A stretch of 64,000 nt of DNA from positions 62,001 to 126,000 of the forward strand of contig JAGFBZ010000565.1 of the NCBI GenBank assembly GCA_018398805.1, written 5' to 3'. The position numbers and the translations under genes are program-made. Numbering within the stretch: the stretch's first letter is position 1; each line of letters starts with the position of its first letter. Of the stretch, positions 22,403 to 32,900 are shown one piece after another. The notes beneath the pieces are model-generated. The model searched no databases and was not told the origin of the DNA. It saw nothing but the letters and a program-made list of their open reading frames with translations. This DNA comes from Hirundichthys speculiger (taxonomy: Eukaryota > Chordata > Actinopteri > Beloniformes > Exocoetidae).

Positions 22403-22545
22403 ATACAGTGGTACCTCTACAAATGAAATTAATTGGTTCTGGAAGTAGTTTCGTAACCTGAAAATTTCATAAGTAGAGATGCGTTTTCCATGTATTTGTC
22501 CTAATCCGTTCCAAGCCCCCCAAAATTCGGACATAATTTTTTAAT
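22403..22545. repeat. Mariner-type MITE end (TACAGTGGTACCTCTAC)
   Basis: TACAGTGGTACCTCTAC, then AATTAATTGGTTCTGGAAG, TAAGTAGAGATGCGTTTTCC and CCGTTCCAAGCCCCCCAAAA. This matches a widespread fish short inverted-repeat element. The TA start fits Tc/mariner insertion. No second end was found. Confidence 0.5.
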
Positions 22546-22595
22546 AAATTATAAATAATACAAGAAATGGAATAAAAACCTGTGAGAAATACATG

Positions 22596-22840
22596 TTAGA
22601 ACTAGAAAAGCACTCAGAGAGCGCAGACCTCCACCAAGCGCAACGATTTTTGAAAATTTGAAAGTAATCCTGAGTTTCTTCCAAATCACACCCAAAATTG
22701 AATCAGTTCTTCTTTTTCACATTTCAGACAACTCCTGAAAATTTCATCAGAATCCATCAATAACTTTTTGAGTTATCTTGAAAACAGACAGACAAACAGA
22801 TAAAGCCGGCAAAAACATAACCTCCTTGGTGGAGGTAAAA
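22596..22840. repeat. Dispersed fish repeat with GGAGGT ends
   Basis: The left end is ACTAGAAAAGCACTCAGAGA then GCGCAGACCTCCACCAAG. The right end is CCTCCTTGGTGGAGGTAA, so CCTCCACCAAG/CTTGGTGGAGG forms an inverted pair. Known as an abundant non-coding repeat in fish; the mobilising family is uncertain. Confidence 0.5.
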
Positions 22841-22994
22841 ATTGTTTGTGTACCTGGGTTGCTGGGTTACGCTCGTGCAGACAAGGGGCCCTCCTAGCCA
22901 ATGAGATGCCAGGAAGATGCTAAGCGATAGCCAATGGCAGAGCAGCTTGGTGAAAAGGATGTGGTGTGGACCCAAATGCAGCACAAACACAATC

Positions 22995-23080
22995 TTAACC
23001 TTTGTGTCGTGTTCGTTTCTCCCCCCATACTTTAGTGCTCCCGGTCAAATTTGACCAGCCTGTTTTATACATATCATAAC
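22995..23080. repeat. piggyBac-like terminus with TTAA
   Basis: TTAA (22995-22998) is followed by CCTTTGTGTCGTGTTCG and a palindrome-like GGTCAAATTTGACC at about 23043. This is the same architecture as the piggyBac at 15222. The far end is not visible. It abuts the HECT relic and supplies its apparent C-terminal codons. Confidence 0.5.
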
Positions 23081-24450
23081 CATTATGTATGGGTAGGCGG
23101 AGAATTATGAGGCAGGTGTTTGCTTTTGGAAAGATTCTGTTGTCTTTGTGGAGGAACTGAATTTGTGGATGGTGTGGAAATCCCCGCAGAGGCACTGTTG
23201 AGGCTCCAGAGGTAAACTCCACCTTCTCAAGGGTGAGTGGACTGCATTCTCCTTCTATAAGACACATAGGTGTCTTATAGATATAGGTTGTGCACCATAT
23301 GCACAACTCAAAGAGCAATTCTGGTCTTAAACATTTTACAGTTTTTCCTCTATTACTTTGTACCATTTTTAAACATGGAGGCACCTGGCCATGTTAATGC
23401 TAGAGGAAGAGGAGGTGTCAGGGTACATGTTTGAATAGGGGGAAGATTTTAACTGACATTGAACAATTGTGGTGAACAAAAGCATTAATCATGTAAAGTT
23501 TTGGTAATATACAAGTTTAAGGGAGCTCTTTTACCCATTTTACACAAGCAGTGACTCAAACTATAACAGCATTTAATGTCCTGCCCACCAGGATGTAAAT
23601 CATTGTAGTTATGAAATAAATAACATTACAAATGCAAGAAGTAGTATACTTTTAATATCAATTAACCAGTCACACCAAAAGCAAGTTTTCTCTGGCTCTT
23701 CTGTTGCTGCCTTGCACAGAGAAGTCCACTTTAAATAGAGTGCATAGGTCCTTCGGCTGAAGTGGCCTCTCCTCATTGACAAACATGTAGTAGAACACTG
23801 CCGGATTCTTTCTCATCTCCTCCATTAGACTGAGGGTTCTTAATCCCTCAACAAACCTGTAAAACATGTTGCATAATGTGTGACTTGTCCTGGGCTAATG
23901 GCAATTTCATTCATCTGACCACTCGCTTACTGGTCCAGGGCACTCTGTATCCTTCCATTGACAAAAAAAGTCTGCAGCAGACTGGACAAGGCAATCCTTC
24001 TCCTCCAGGCTGGTCATGTGTCTCAAGGCAACTACAATGCTGAGACTCTCTGCTGCCTCTCCAATAGCACTGTTTGCCTCTTGAACTGTTGTTGATTCCT
24101 GTATCTAAAGAGTGAGTTGCAGATAAGACAATTAAAACATTGTACAGGAGGGCCAAGAAGCCAAAACTGGCTTATCTAGATACGTCCCCTATAGTTATAT
24201 GCTATGAACAGAAGGGGTAGATAAAGATTAAGTGAAAGTTAATAGAAAGCAACTTAAGGGTTGTGTCACAACAGACTATACATTCAGTGTATAACATCTT
24301 TAATCTCCTGCTTACTTTGATGAACTGTTCACTGAAGCCATGGTCTCCAACTTCATCTACTCTGGTGGGGAGTGTTGGTAGCCCACAGATCTGCTGTGTG
24401 GACCAACTCCTCCATGAACGACACACACAGCTATCATTTTTGCGACCCAT
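23080..24450 (-). pseudogene. HECT-domain (G2E3-like) fish gene, decayed
   Basis: Minus-strand exons in order: about 24450-24315 with VAVCVVHGGVGPH; about 24110-23928 with AAESLSIVVALRHMTSLEEK and NGRIQSALDQ, ending at a GTAAGC donor; about 23865-23670 with FVEGLRTLSLMEEMRKNPAV and EERPLQPKDLCTLF, then (shifted) CDWLIDI; and about 23265-23085 with EGECSPLTLEKVEF, GFPHHPQIQFLHKDNR and FPKANTCLIILRLP. The last block is the C-lobe of a HECT ubiquitin ligase as in the fish G2E3-like multicopy family. The N-F-P-x-A-N-T-C-L motif, with the catalytic cysteine position, is conserved as IFPKANTCLI. Breaks: a frameshift at the T7 run near 23965 and another near 23685. The normal C-terminus is replaced by piggyBac-like sequence. 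Confidence 0.7.
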
Positions 24451-25522
24451 GTGTATAGCTTAGTCTGCAAAGCTAAAATGAAAGGACAAAGCTGTGAACT
24501 ATTGCTCTGCTGTAATCCTTCCTAAAATCTGAATGTCTTCAAAATGTAATGATTAGTGGCATTACTAAATTTGTATAGTACCCTTCAAAACGTAAAAAGT
24601 CTTGATACATTTAAAAAAAAAAAAAAAAAAAAAAAAAGCCAAACACACCACAACCACACACACACAGACATCTATTCCTGTACTTACTACGTTGTGAGGT
24701 CAGAGTACATCCGCCAGCAAAGTGAGGACCGGTATTTCTGCTTCACTTAGGAAAACAAAAACAGCAATTCTGGACACTAGATGTGACCCTTATTCAATAC
24801 ACTCCTTTAAATTTTGTAAACCACAAAGTTTTAGAAAAAGTTTTTAACCTACTAAGTGAGGACCGGGAACTTGTGCCATTTGTTTGCCTTGTTTTCGGTC
24901 CATTTCAAACTCACAGCATTTCATTAGGCATTTTCATTTAAGCAGAGCTAATTTGTATTCATTATGATTGTGGAAAATATGATTTATTTTCTTAAAGAAT
25001 AAAAACACTAAAGCCTCTTAACCCTAACTACTTTTGCATTCAGTTCAGTGAAAACTGTGATTCATAGTTGTCTTAAGGAAATTTGGCAATAAATAATAAT
25101 TGAATAGTTGAACTTGGAAAGGAAATAAATTTGATCACATTTTGATCTAGACTTTTTTTTATTTCTTTTTTAATGGAGAATGTATCCACAACACAGGTGC
25201 AGTCAGACAACACTAAACATAGGAAGTAGGTCAAACAACTTCCTTAAAAATTACAACTGTCAGTTCTTAACGTAGTTAACACAGAAACAATGAATCTTTT
25301 ACTTTAAAACTTGTTTTAAACAAAGAACCAGCAGAGCACACGGAAATCCTTCTGCTCAATTTCTAGTTACAAGGCCATGCATTTAACTACCTTTTTCTTT
25401 TTCTGAAACACATAACAGGAAAACTGAAAAAGCTTACCTTAAAGCTTACCTTAAAAGGCAAAATAAATATAATAAAGGCAAAAGATAAAGAAAAATGAAG
25501 GCAAATAATGAAAAAGCTTGCC
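24451..25522. other. No supported gene
   Basis: AT-rich; poly-A run at 24612-24638 followed by CA-rich sequence. AAGCTTACCTTAAA is repeated in tandem near 25430-25455. Nothing codes convincingly. Confidence 0.5.
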
Positions 25523-28394
25523 TTAAAACTCAAGCTTTTCTTTTATTTTGAGTATTTCATTGTTAACAAAGTATTTTACATCTTTCCATGTTCGAGTGGT
25601 AAGGAATGGAGACTCCTTCCCAATGCACCGCTGGCAGTCTTTTTTTCCAGGCACCTTCCTCAGTGCAATGAAGCTGGTCATGCTTCTCCATACAGCAGTC
25701 TTCTTCTCATCAGTCCACGGCCTCTTTATTTGTGTTTTCGGAGCATCTAAGAATCAAGAAACACAATAAAACTACAAATTACAAATCAAAATTAAATTGT
25801 TGACTGAAGAAATCCATGCTTCTTAAGCTTAAAGGTTTTCACTCCAAACCCAGCAAAGGTGGTGAGCTGCATGTCATGTGCGATTGAAACAATTCAACAG
25901 GTTAAAATGGTTGTATAGTGACATAAAGCAGCTGGTTTACTGATTTAGTAATAGCCAGACACAAGGTGACCACCACAGATGAGAAAGATGATTTCAGAAA
26001 GCTACTTTTATTGTTGTTTTAGAAGTCACTCCAAGTATAACTTTAATTTGCAACATTCAGACACAATTATTATGCGTTATATTTTTTCCTAGTCCCTGAA
26101 AAAAAATTACAGATTCAGTCCAATTGTAATTGTATTGCAAGCATAGCACAAGCTAACATCCTTTTATATCAACAAGATAGATAAGGAAAAGACAAAGACT
26201 TGTGCATCTTATCTTCTGGATATTTATCCAACAATAATAAAAGAAGCTTCTCCTCAGGGTTATCATTTTTTTTTATCAGTGAAAACAAGGCAAAAAAAGA
26301 AAATGCAGCCATTTTCTCTACTAATTATGATTACATTGTTTTAAAATTTGAAATAAATTTACTTCTGCTATTTCACTCTTTAGCACAAACACTCAGTATT
26401 ACTTCATTATTCCCTAAAGGTACATTTCCCAAAATTCAAAATTATCAGATTATTTAAAGACAGCTGCTGTAAAACCCTTCTCAGGAGGAAATTGGTCATC
26501 CTCTTAAATCTCAGAAAAAGTGATTTTTGTTTATTTTAAAATAGCTGTCAATCTTCCAATTTTTGTGCACAGCATGAGTGGAATGATTGAAACTATATAT
26601 TTATATTCACAATATAATAAACAACCCTGTGGAACTGCTTCTGATATTCCTGCTACTCACATCACTGATTCGCAAAAACAATTACATTTATTATATAAAT
26701 CATTCATAATATAATAAATATAACAAATAAATTCACTTTTAATTACTGTTTGTCAATGTACAGCATATAATATTTGGAATATTTAGGTATTTTTTCCTTC
26801 ATGTAAGACTGTACTGTTTCTTGGCATCAACCCAATGCTGTTGTGTTTTCCAACTAGGCTGTTTGAGGTCGATGTATAAACCATTTTTACCGCTAAATAT
26901 GAGCAACATGGTGTTTAATGGTGTAATACCTGAACATACTTAATGCAACTGGTAAAATTGATTTGCTTTGTATTCAATCATTTTTAAAAGTATTGATCTC
27001 AGATAAAAGCACTGGTCACTACTTTATAGCAGCTTAATAGACATTACAATTTTTTGGAGTTCAAATAAATCTCACTTTCACTCTTTTTTTGGTAAGAATA
27101 TGGACAATAAAGAATATAATGTATATGTGTAATAACACAGCAAAACTGAGCATGGTCTCATCTCTCATGACAGCCCTCACACCAAGTTAAAACAAGTTCA
27201 TGGCTTTGCACAGTTATTGGCATCTTAGTCCCCTTGTTTTTAACAAATTATTTTAATTTTAATAATTTTGGGGGTCATTTTCTGGGTCTCTGAAAAGCAG
27301 CGAGAGACAATTCATGTTATAATAGATGCTATACAAGTGACTTTGAACTGTACTGAACTTGAGAGCATACGGTGACACCTCAATTCTGCTTCCAGAATAA
27401 ACTTGGCGACACTTTTGTTATAGTCTGTTTTTCCAAAGACTAGCACAGAGACAGTATATGTCTAACCATAACCCTGTGCTGAAGTGCTGAACCCTTTGCA
27501 TGACATGCATGACATGAACATGCTGTGCAATGAACAAAAAGGCTTTTTTTTGCATAATTGCAAATTCAAAGATCTGACAGAACTGTATCTGACCAGAAAT
27601 GACAGTCAATAGCGCTGCCATCATTCTTCTACAATTTTTGAGTGTATCATGTATTGACATGGGGGCACATGTAGAAATAGCAATTGTGCAAAAACTAGAT
27701 TGAGACTGAAGTGATGCGAGTGCCAGAAGGAGAATGAGTAGGAAAGGCTAATCATGTCTGGATGCAACATGGTATCGCTCAGCTATTGTGAGTGTGCCTT
27801 AAATCTTAATGTCCCTGCAGCTTCAATATTAAAATGTTGAAAATATGAACAGCGATGAAATAACTAAACTTGTTTGAATTTTTTATGCTGTTTAAATAAT
27901 AGTAATGTTAGGACCACATGAAGAATTATCCAATTTTACCTTGTTTATTTGCAGTCATCTTTTCCATCTGAGCTGGTCCAAAAGTAGTGTCGTATCGCTC
28001 CACTCCATCTAAGAGAGAAGTCATAAATAAAGCGTCACAAGAAGACTGAAAACTTGAGTTGTAGAACATGAACTCACCTCTGTCGGAGTCACCATTAATG
28101 GCATCATCATTGTCATCACGTTCATTTTCACAGTGTAGTCTTTTTGGTGCTGTCTTTCTCTTCAGAGATGCTCTTGAAGCAGTGGAGTTTTGCTCTTCCC
28201 CATCTGGGATAAAAAAAAAAAGTCCTTCATTGCAGAATCCTAATCTCAGGCTGAACTCTGACGTTTAGATCATGTGAACTCACCTCCATCATTAACATCA
28301 TCACTATCAACATCATCCAGAAGTATTTTTGGTAGAGTCTTTTTTGTCCTACATGCGCTTGTCATCTCCAAACAAGCCTTCTTCCAGATGCCCT
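25523..28394 (-). CDS. Multi-exon gene ending in a W-x-VK(Y/F)FV domain, function unknown
   Basis: Four minus-strand exons can be joined with consistent phase-1 boundaries: about 28394-28284 (LPKILLDDVDSDDVNDG, donor GTGAGT), 28203-28078 (126 bp, LKRKTAPKRLHCENERDD), 28008-27940 (69 bp, GVERYDTTFGPAQMEK, donor GTAAAA) and 25746-25523. The last exon has KRPWTDEKKTAVWRSM, RKVPGKKDCQRCIGKE and TWKDVKYFVNNEIL, then a TAA stop. This last block is a conserved domain I know from many uncharacterised fish and marine invertebrate proteins (W-x(3)EK..., VPGKxDCxxCI, W-x-x-VKYFVxN), perhaps SANT/Myb-like DNA binding. The internal exons are symmetric (multiples of 3) and acidic. The 5' end is unresolved; the exon at 28394 may begin in Tc1-derived sequence. 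No internal stop was seen in the joined frame, unlike the neighbours. The long 2.2-kb intron holds only AT-rich DNA. Confidence 0.6.
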
Positions 28395-28472
28395 AAACAA
28401 TCGGAAAGGGGATTGATCAGAGAAAATCACTTTACCCCAGTCCTCAGGAGTCCAGTCCCTGTACCTTCTGCA
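28366..28472 (-). mobile_element. Tc1-like transposase fragment
   Basis: Minus-strand translation reads YRDWTPEDWGKVIFSDQSPF then RLFRASGRRLVWR and a TGA. This matches the block around the second catalytic Asp (V-I-F-S-D-x-S) of fish Tc1-like transposases. Only about 107 bp is recognisable and no TIR is seen. It overlaps the 5' side of the first visible exon of the 25.5-28.4 kb gene. Confidence 0.75.
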
Positions 28473-28639
28473 GAATACCAGTCTGTCCCTAATGTTTTAC
28501 CCGATGTTTTAGCTCGCTAAAACACGCGAAAAACACGCGAAACGCACGAGGAATGCATAGAATAGTGAAATAACACAGACAATGTCCCGTACAACTCCAT
28601 ATCGCTATTTCCGGGCGTATTTTAATCGAGTCATCCGCC

Positions 28640-28690
28640 GTGAGCTGGATTCGAACTAGCGATCTGCCGGACAAGGCAAAGCCTGGGTCA
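28640..28690 (-). repeat. tRNA-like B box, decayed tRNA or SINE head
   Basis: On the minus strand TAGTTCGAATCCAGCTCACG contains a good B box (complement of 28648-28658). I cannot fold a complete tRNA from the flanks. Confidence 0.35.
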
Positions 28691-28699
28691 CACAGTCAC

Positions 28700-29575
28700 A
28701 CAAAGGCATAATATCAAAGTCCTGATAGATATGAGGATATACAATATAGAAAGCCTCTGATAATGTTCTGATTATTAAATTAAAGTGCATTAAAGTTACA
28801 CTAAGGTAATCCCAAGTCATGCAACAAGTAGTTTGTAACTAAGTATTTATTTTATTGCAGCAAAGCATCCTGTGGGCAGAGCACAGCTTATCAAGTTCAG
28901 GGGTAGGTCAGTGGAAGGGTGCCTGCCCCCAGCCAGCTGCACACTTTAATGGCTTTACAAGTGCCAGGTGACTTCTGAGTGACACACTTCATTTGGGGGG
29001 GTTACATTAATGACTGTTTATCACCCTTTGACCCCCTAATGACCCAAGAGATGGACAGCTCTGTCAACAACCCCCACCACCCCCACCCCTCAGGAATCAA
29101 TTCAGGTCCACCCACTAACTGTGTGTGTGATGCTGTTAAAGTAACAAGAAGCACATGAAAGGATAATTAAGCTTATAGTCTTTTAATACATGTTTTCCCA
29201 AACAAACATTAAGGGAAAACACACACATCAGAAAACACACACAGCAAAACACACACATCAGAAAATCACAGTCACTTCAGGCACTTTTTGACCTGTGACC
29301 TGTGACTGTCTTCTCTCGCAGGCTGTGGATTGGCTGCCACCTTCTCTTCCTGCCAGAATTCAAAATCCTGTCCCCGGGCCACAGACGGACAGGAAAACCG
29401 GTGCTTGTAGAAGCCGGAGCAGTGGATGCATGCCTGGCACGGCGAGCCCGAAGGAGCCCGAAGGAGCCTGGCGGCTTCCTCTTACCCAGGAGATGGAGGA
29501 GCTGCATCACCCGGGGCAGCAGAGTGTCAATGTTTAGTGTGACCACCATTATTAACTCGCACTGCTTTCACCCTC
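28700..29575. other. No supported gene
   Basis: Contains short direct repeats of ACACACATCAGAAAA (about 29220-29270) and a GC-richer patch at 29320-29520 with a tandem GAGCCCGAAG duplication near 29446. No domain recognised. Confidence 0.4.
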
Positions 29576-29773
29576 CAGGTCAGCAGAGTTGCACAGGTCG
29601 CTGCTGGAGTCCTCTCTCCTCAGTGATGACATCAAAGCAGGTGGACAGGATGACAACTGCCTTGCTGAGGAAGCTTAAGGCGAGGGTGAGTCTCCATCCT
29701 GTCCACCTGCTCTGTGATGTCATCACTGAGGAGAGAGGACTCCAGCAGCGACCTGTGCAGCTCTGCTGACCTG
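29576..29773. repeat. Long inverted repeat, about 77-bp arms
   Basis: Arm 29576-29652 (CAGGTCAGCAGAGTTGCACA onward) is the reverse complement of 29695-29773. There is one substitution and a 2-base indel by eye. A 42-nt spacer contains GAGGAAGCTTAAGGCGAGGG. The arms share an open reading frame on both strands, a consequence of the symmetry. Confidence 0.93.
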
Positions 29774-29921
29774 AAAGCAGTGTGAGTTGATAAAGGTGGT
29801 CACACTTTTTACATGTGTACAACTTTTGTTGCCTCAAAGAGTTTTTCAAAAATGCACCCACACAATATAAACACAGTATAAACACAATATATACACAATA
29901 TATACACTATATACAGACAAG

Positions 29922-32900
29922 TTATTTGGCAGCTCTCTGCTCCTGCAGCCATTTCTCCAGAGACTTTCCCTGTGAGGCCGCAGGGCAGAAGGTGGCGCCT
30001 CCATGACGGCTGTGGCCAAACTCCTTGGTCTTAGGCTGACCACACTTTGCACACTCATTGTACGTCACCTTTCTCACATATTTCCTTTTGGCCCCTCCAT
30101 CCTCCTCCTCAAGAGCCCGCCGGTGCAGTTTCTCTCCGTGAAGCGGGATACAGGAGCCTTAGGAGCAGGAGGAGCAGGAGGAGCTGGGCCGGGTGTAGAG
30201 ACATCAGGAGCCAGCACCAGCGACAGCGTGTTGTCGGGGTTTAGGATGAGACGCCCTGACTGAGCTGCTGGCGGCGGCGGTGGTGGTGCTGTGGGGGTGG
30301 GCATGATGGGGCGGTCCCTGGTGGCAGCAGCGGGCCGTCTGCCTGGCCGCAGGAGGGGGGCCTGTCCCTCCAGATTCGGGGGGAGAACAAATTTGTGCCG
30401 TGGCCCAGATGTAGGAGGAAGGAGCGCCAGTTTGTCCTTCGGGGCCGGAAGCTGGTCCGGTGCCACGGGGATCTGGGGGGTGGGAGGCATCCCCTGGGAG
30501 AGGACACTCATCTCCTGGGTCTTCTGCCTCCATTGAATCCTGAAGGAAGATAATTTGTGTTAGATTAGTCGTCCTCAAATGGGGGGTATTTGAAGGCTCT
30601 CCAGGGGGTACATGAGACCTACCACTGGATGAGTGTCCTCTGGTTGAGCTCAAAGAGCTGCAGGGTGGTCTCCGCCATGACCCGCGGCGTGTTGAGCACC
30701 AGCTCCCGGATGTGATGGTACGCCCCAAGGATTTTGGACCACCTGGGGGTCGACACTCCAGCCTTCTTGGTTGGGGACTTGTGCAACATGCACAGTTTGA
30801 TGCACATTGCCTCAACCAAGCGGCTGCTGCTGGGCCACTGTGCCGGACCCCCAGGATGACCTATCAGGCAGCGCTTCACGCTCTCCACGCCCGGTGTGAC
30901 TCCAGACCGCTTCGGAGCCTTGAAGCGGCCGTGTGTGAGGCGCTCCTGGTGGCGAGGCTGGTAGTCCACACGCTGCTTGTCAACCTCCGGGAGAGCTGCC
31001 CACAGCCGGACGATCTGGCCCACCTGCAGCTCGGTGAGGTAAGGAGCCTCATGGAGATCCACCAGGCAGGCGGCGAGATCCTGGACCTTGTCCCACCCGG
31101 CGATCCTATCCGGCCCGATGACTTCTCCCTAATAAGTTCATAGACTAAAATTAATATATGTGAGATAAAATGTCATTGAGATTGGACTGAAATAGTTATT
31201 GAAGTGTCTTACCTGAGCCTCACCAGACGTGCTGCTTGAAGGCAGCACATCAGCAGGTGGTGCAGGGGCCTGAGGAGGAGGGGGCGGAGGTGGAGGTGGA
31301 GGTGGAGGTGGCTGAGAAGAGGCCTGAAGACCTGGTGACGATGAGGGCCTGCTCTGCACAGCACGGGAGGGGTCGTCCTCATACAGGACAGGAACCGTGA
31401 TGTCCTCCACGCTCTCTTCAACATACCCCTCATCTTGGATGTCCTCATCGTTGACCTCCTCCGCCAGCCTGTCCTCCTCCTCGGGGTCCTGGAGCACTGG
31501 GGTCAGCTTCTTGCCGGTCTGACTGTACAGATACACCTTGGAAAAAACAAAAAAAACAAAACAGAAAAAAGAGCATATTATATATATATATTTCACTGAA
31601 TACATTAATGGTTAGATTGATTAATACTTAGTGTAAATTACAGTGAATGACTTCTGACTGCCATCTAGTGACCAGGGAGGAGACTACTGAGCCCTGTGAG
31701 CATCACCTAAGTGTTCACCTGTGCTCATCTCCATCACCTTGTTCCTTTGTTCTCCTGCTGAGTCTCTCAATTGTTTGGACAATTTAGAGGTAAGTGAGTA
31801 AATTTCCCTCTGGTGTGCTGATACAGTGTCAGTACAGTCTGATGTTGTTTATTGTCATTAGGAGGCAGAATCAGAGACAGTAAGGTATGGGCTCTATGCA
31901 GAGCTCCACTACTTAAGGCTGCTCTTTTATTTCCTATCTTACATTAAAGGACATTAATGTTGAACAATGTGTTACCTGTGTACGCTCCAGGGGTGCGATA
32001 GCGCTCATCCCAACTCCTCCCAAGCACCTTCTGGCTGAGCTGCTCCACCGCCTCTCTCAGAGCGCTGCCGTAGGACCGGATGGAAGATGTTCCCTTCACA
32101 GCTTCCTCCATCCGGTCATCGTTCCAGCGTATCAGCCCCTCCAGAAGGTACGCCTGGAAATGGGCGTCGCTGGCGCTGGTTCCTGAAGGTTCAGAACACA
32201 AAGAGGCATGTCACGTTTGTAAAAGATATGAAGTATCCATAACACGTGATAAAGTTATGTTAAAAAATAAAGACACACATTCTGAGAAAGAAGAGGTATA
32301 AATCTAGTAACGCATATGTATACAATACCTGGAATAAACCTGTTGAGGTGGAGGTGGAAGGACTCCAGGGAGGTGGAGCCCCGGGCACACCTGTAGCAGC
32401 ACAGCTCTACATTGCCTTTCTGCAGGGTGCCGGTCTTGATGTAGAACAGGAAGTCCTCCGGGTCCTGGATACAGCCCAGGTGCTTTTGCTGCTCCTTCCA
32501 GATCTGCTGGATCCGCTCGTGGTCCAGCAGAGGAACGCCCAGAGTGTCCTTCCCACTCGGGCTGTCAAACAGACTGATGAGTGACCCGATCAGTCTGCTG
32601 GTCTCCTCCGCCCCCCTGGTCCTCCTCCTGCAGTGCAGCTCCAGCTCCCTCCGGGTGATCAGCCTGGTCACCGCCTCCTCGGAGATGTGGCCGACTCCCC
32701 TCGCTGCCAGCTCGCCCTCCTTGGCGCGGTGAAGAGTGGCGACGTCCTCCGGGTCCCACTGGAACACGCAGGTGGACAGGCGGGCCATGAACACGCCGTA
32801 CAGGGGGTGAGCCTCTGTGGTGACACCTGCAGCAAATTGCCGCATGAAGTGCCAGATGTCCAGGCGCACGTGGAGCTTATCCCACCCCCCGAACATGGCC

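Noticed and set aside
28640..28690. Functional tRNA gene
   Set aside because: Only the B box is good; no acceptor stem or A box at the right distance.
29302..29885. Two 100-155-codon frames sharing the peptide GQQSCTGRCWSPLSSVMT
   Set aside because: The shared peptide is simply the inverted repeat read from both strands.
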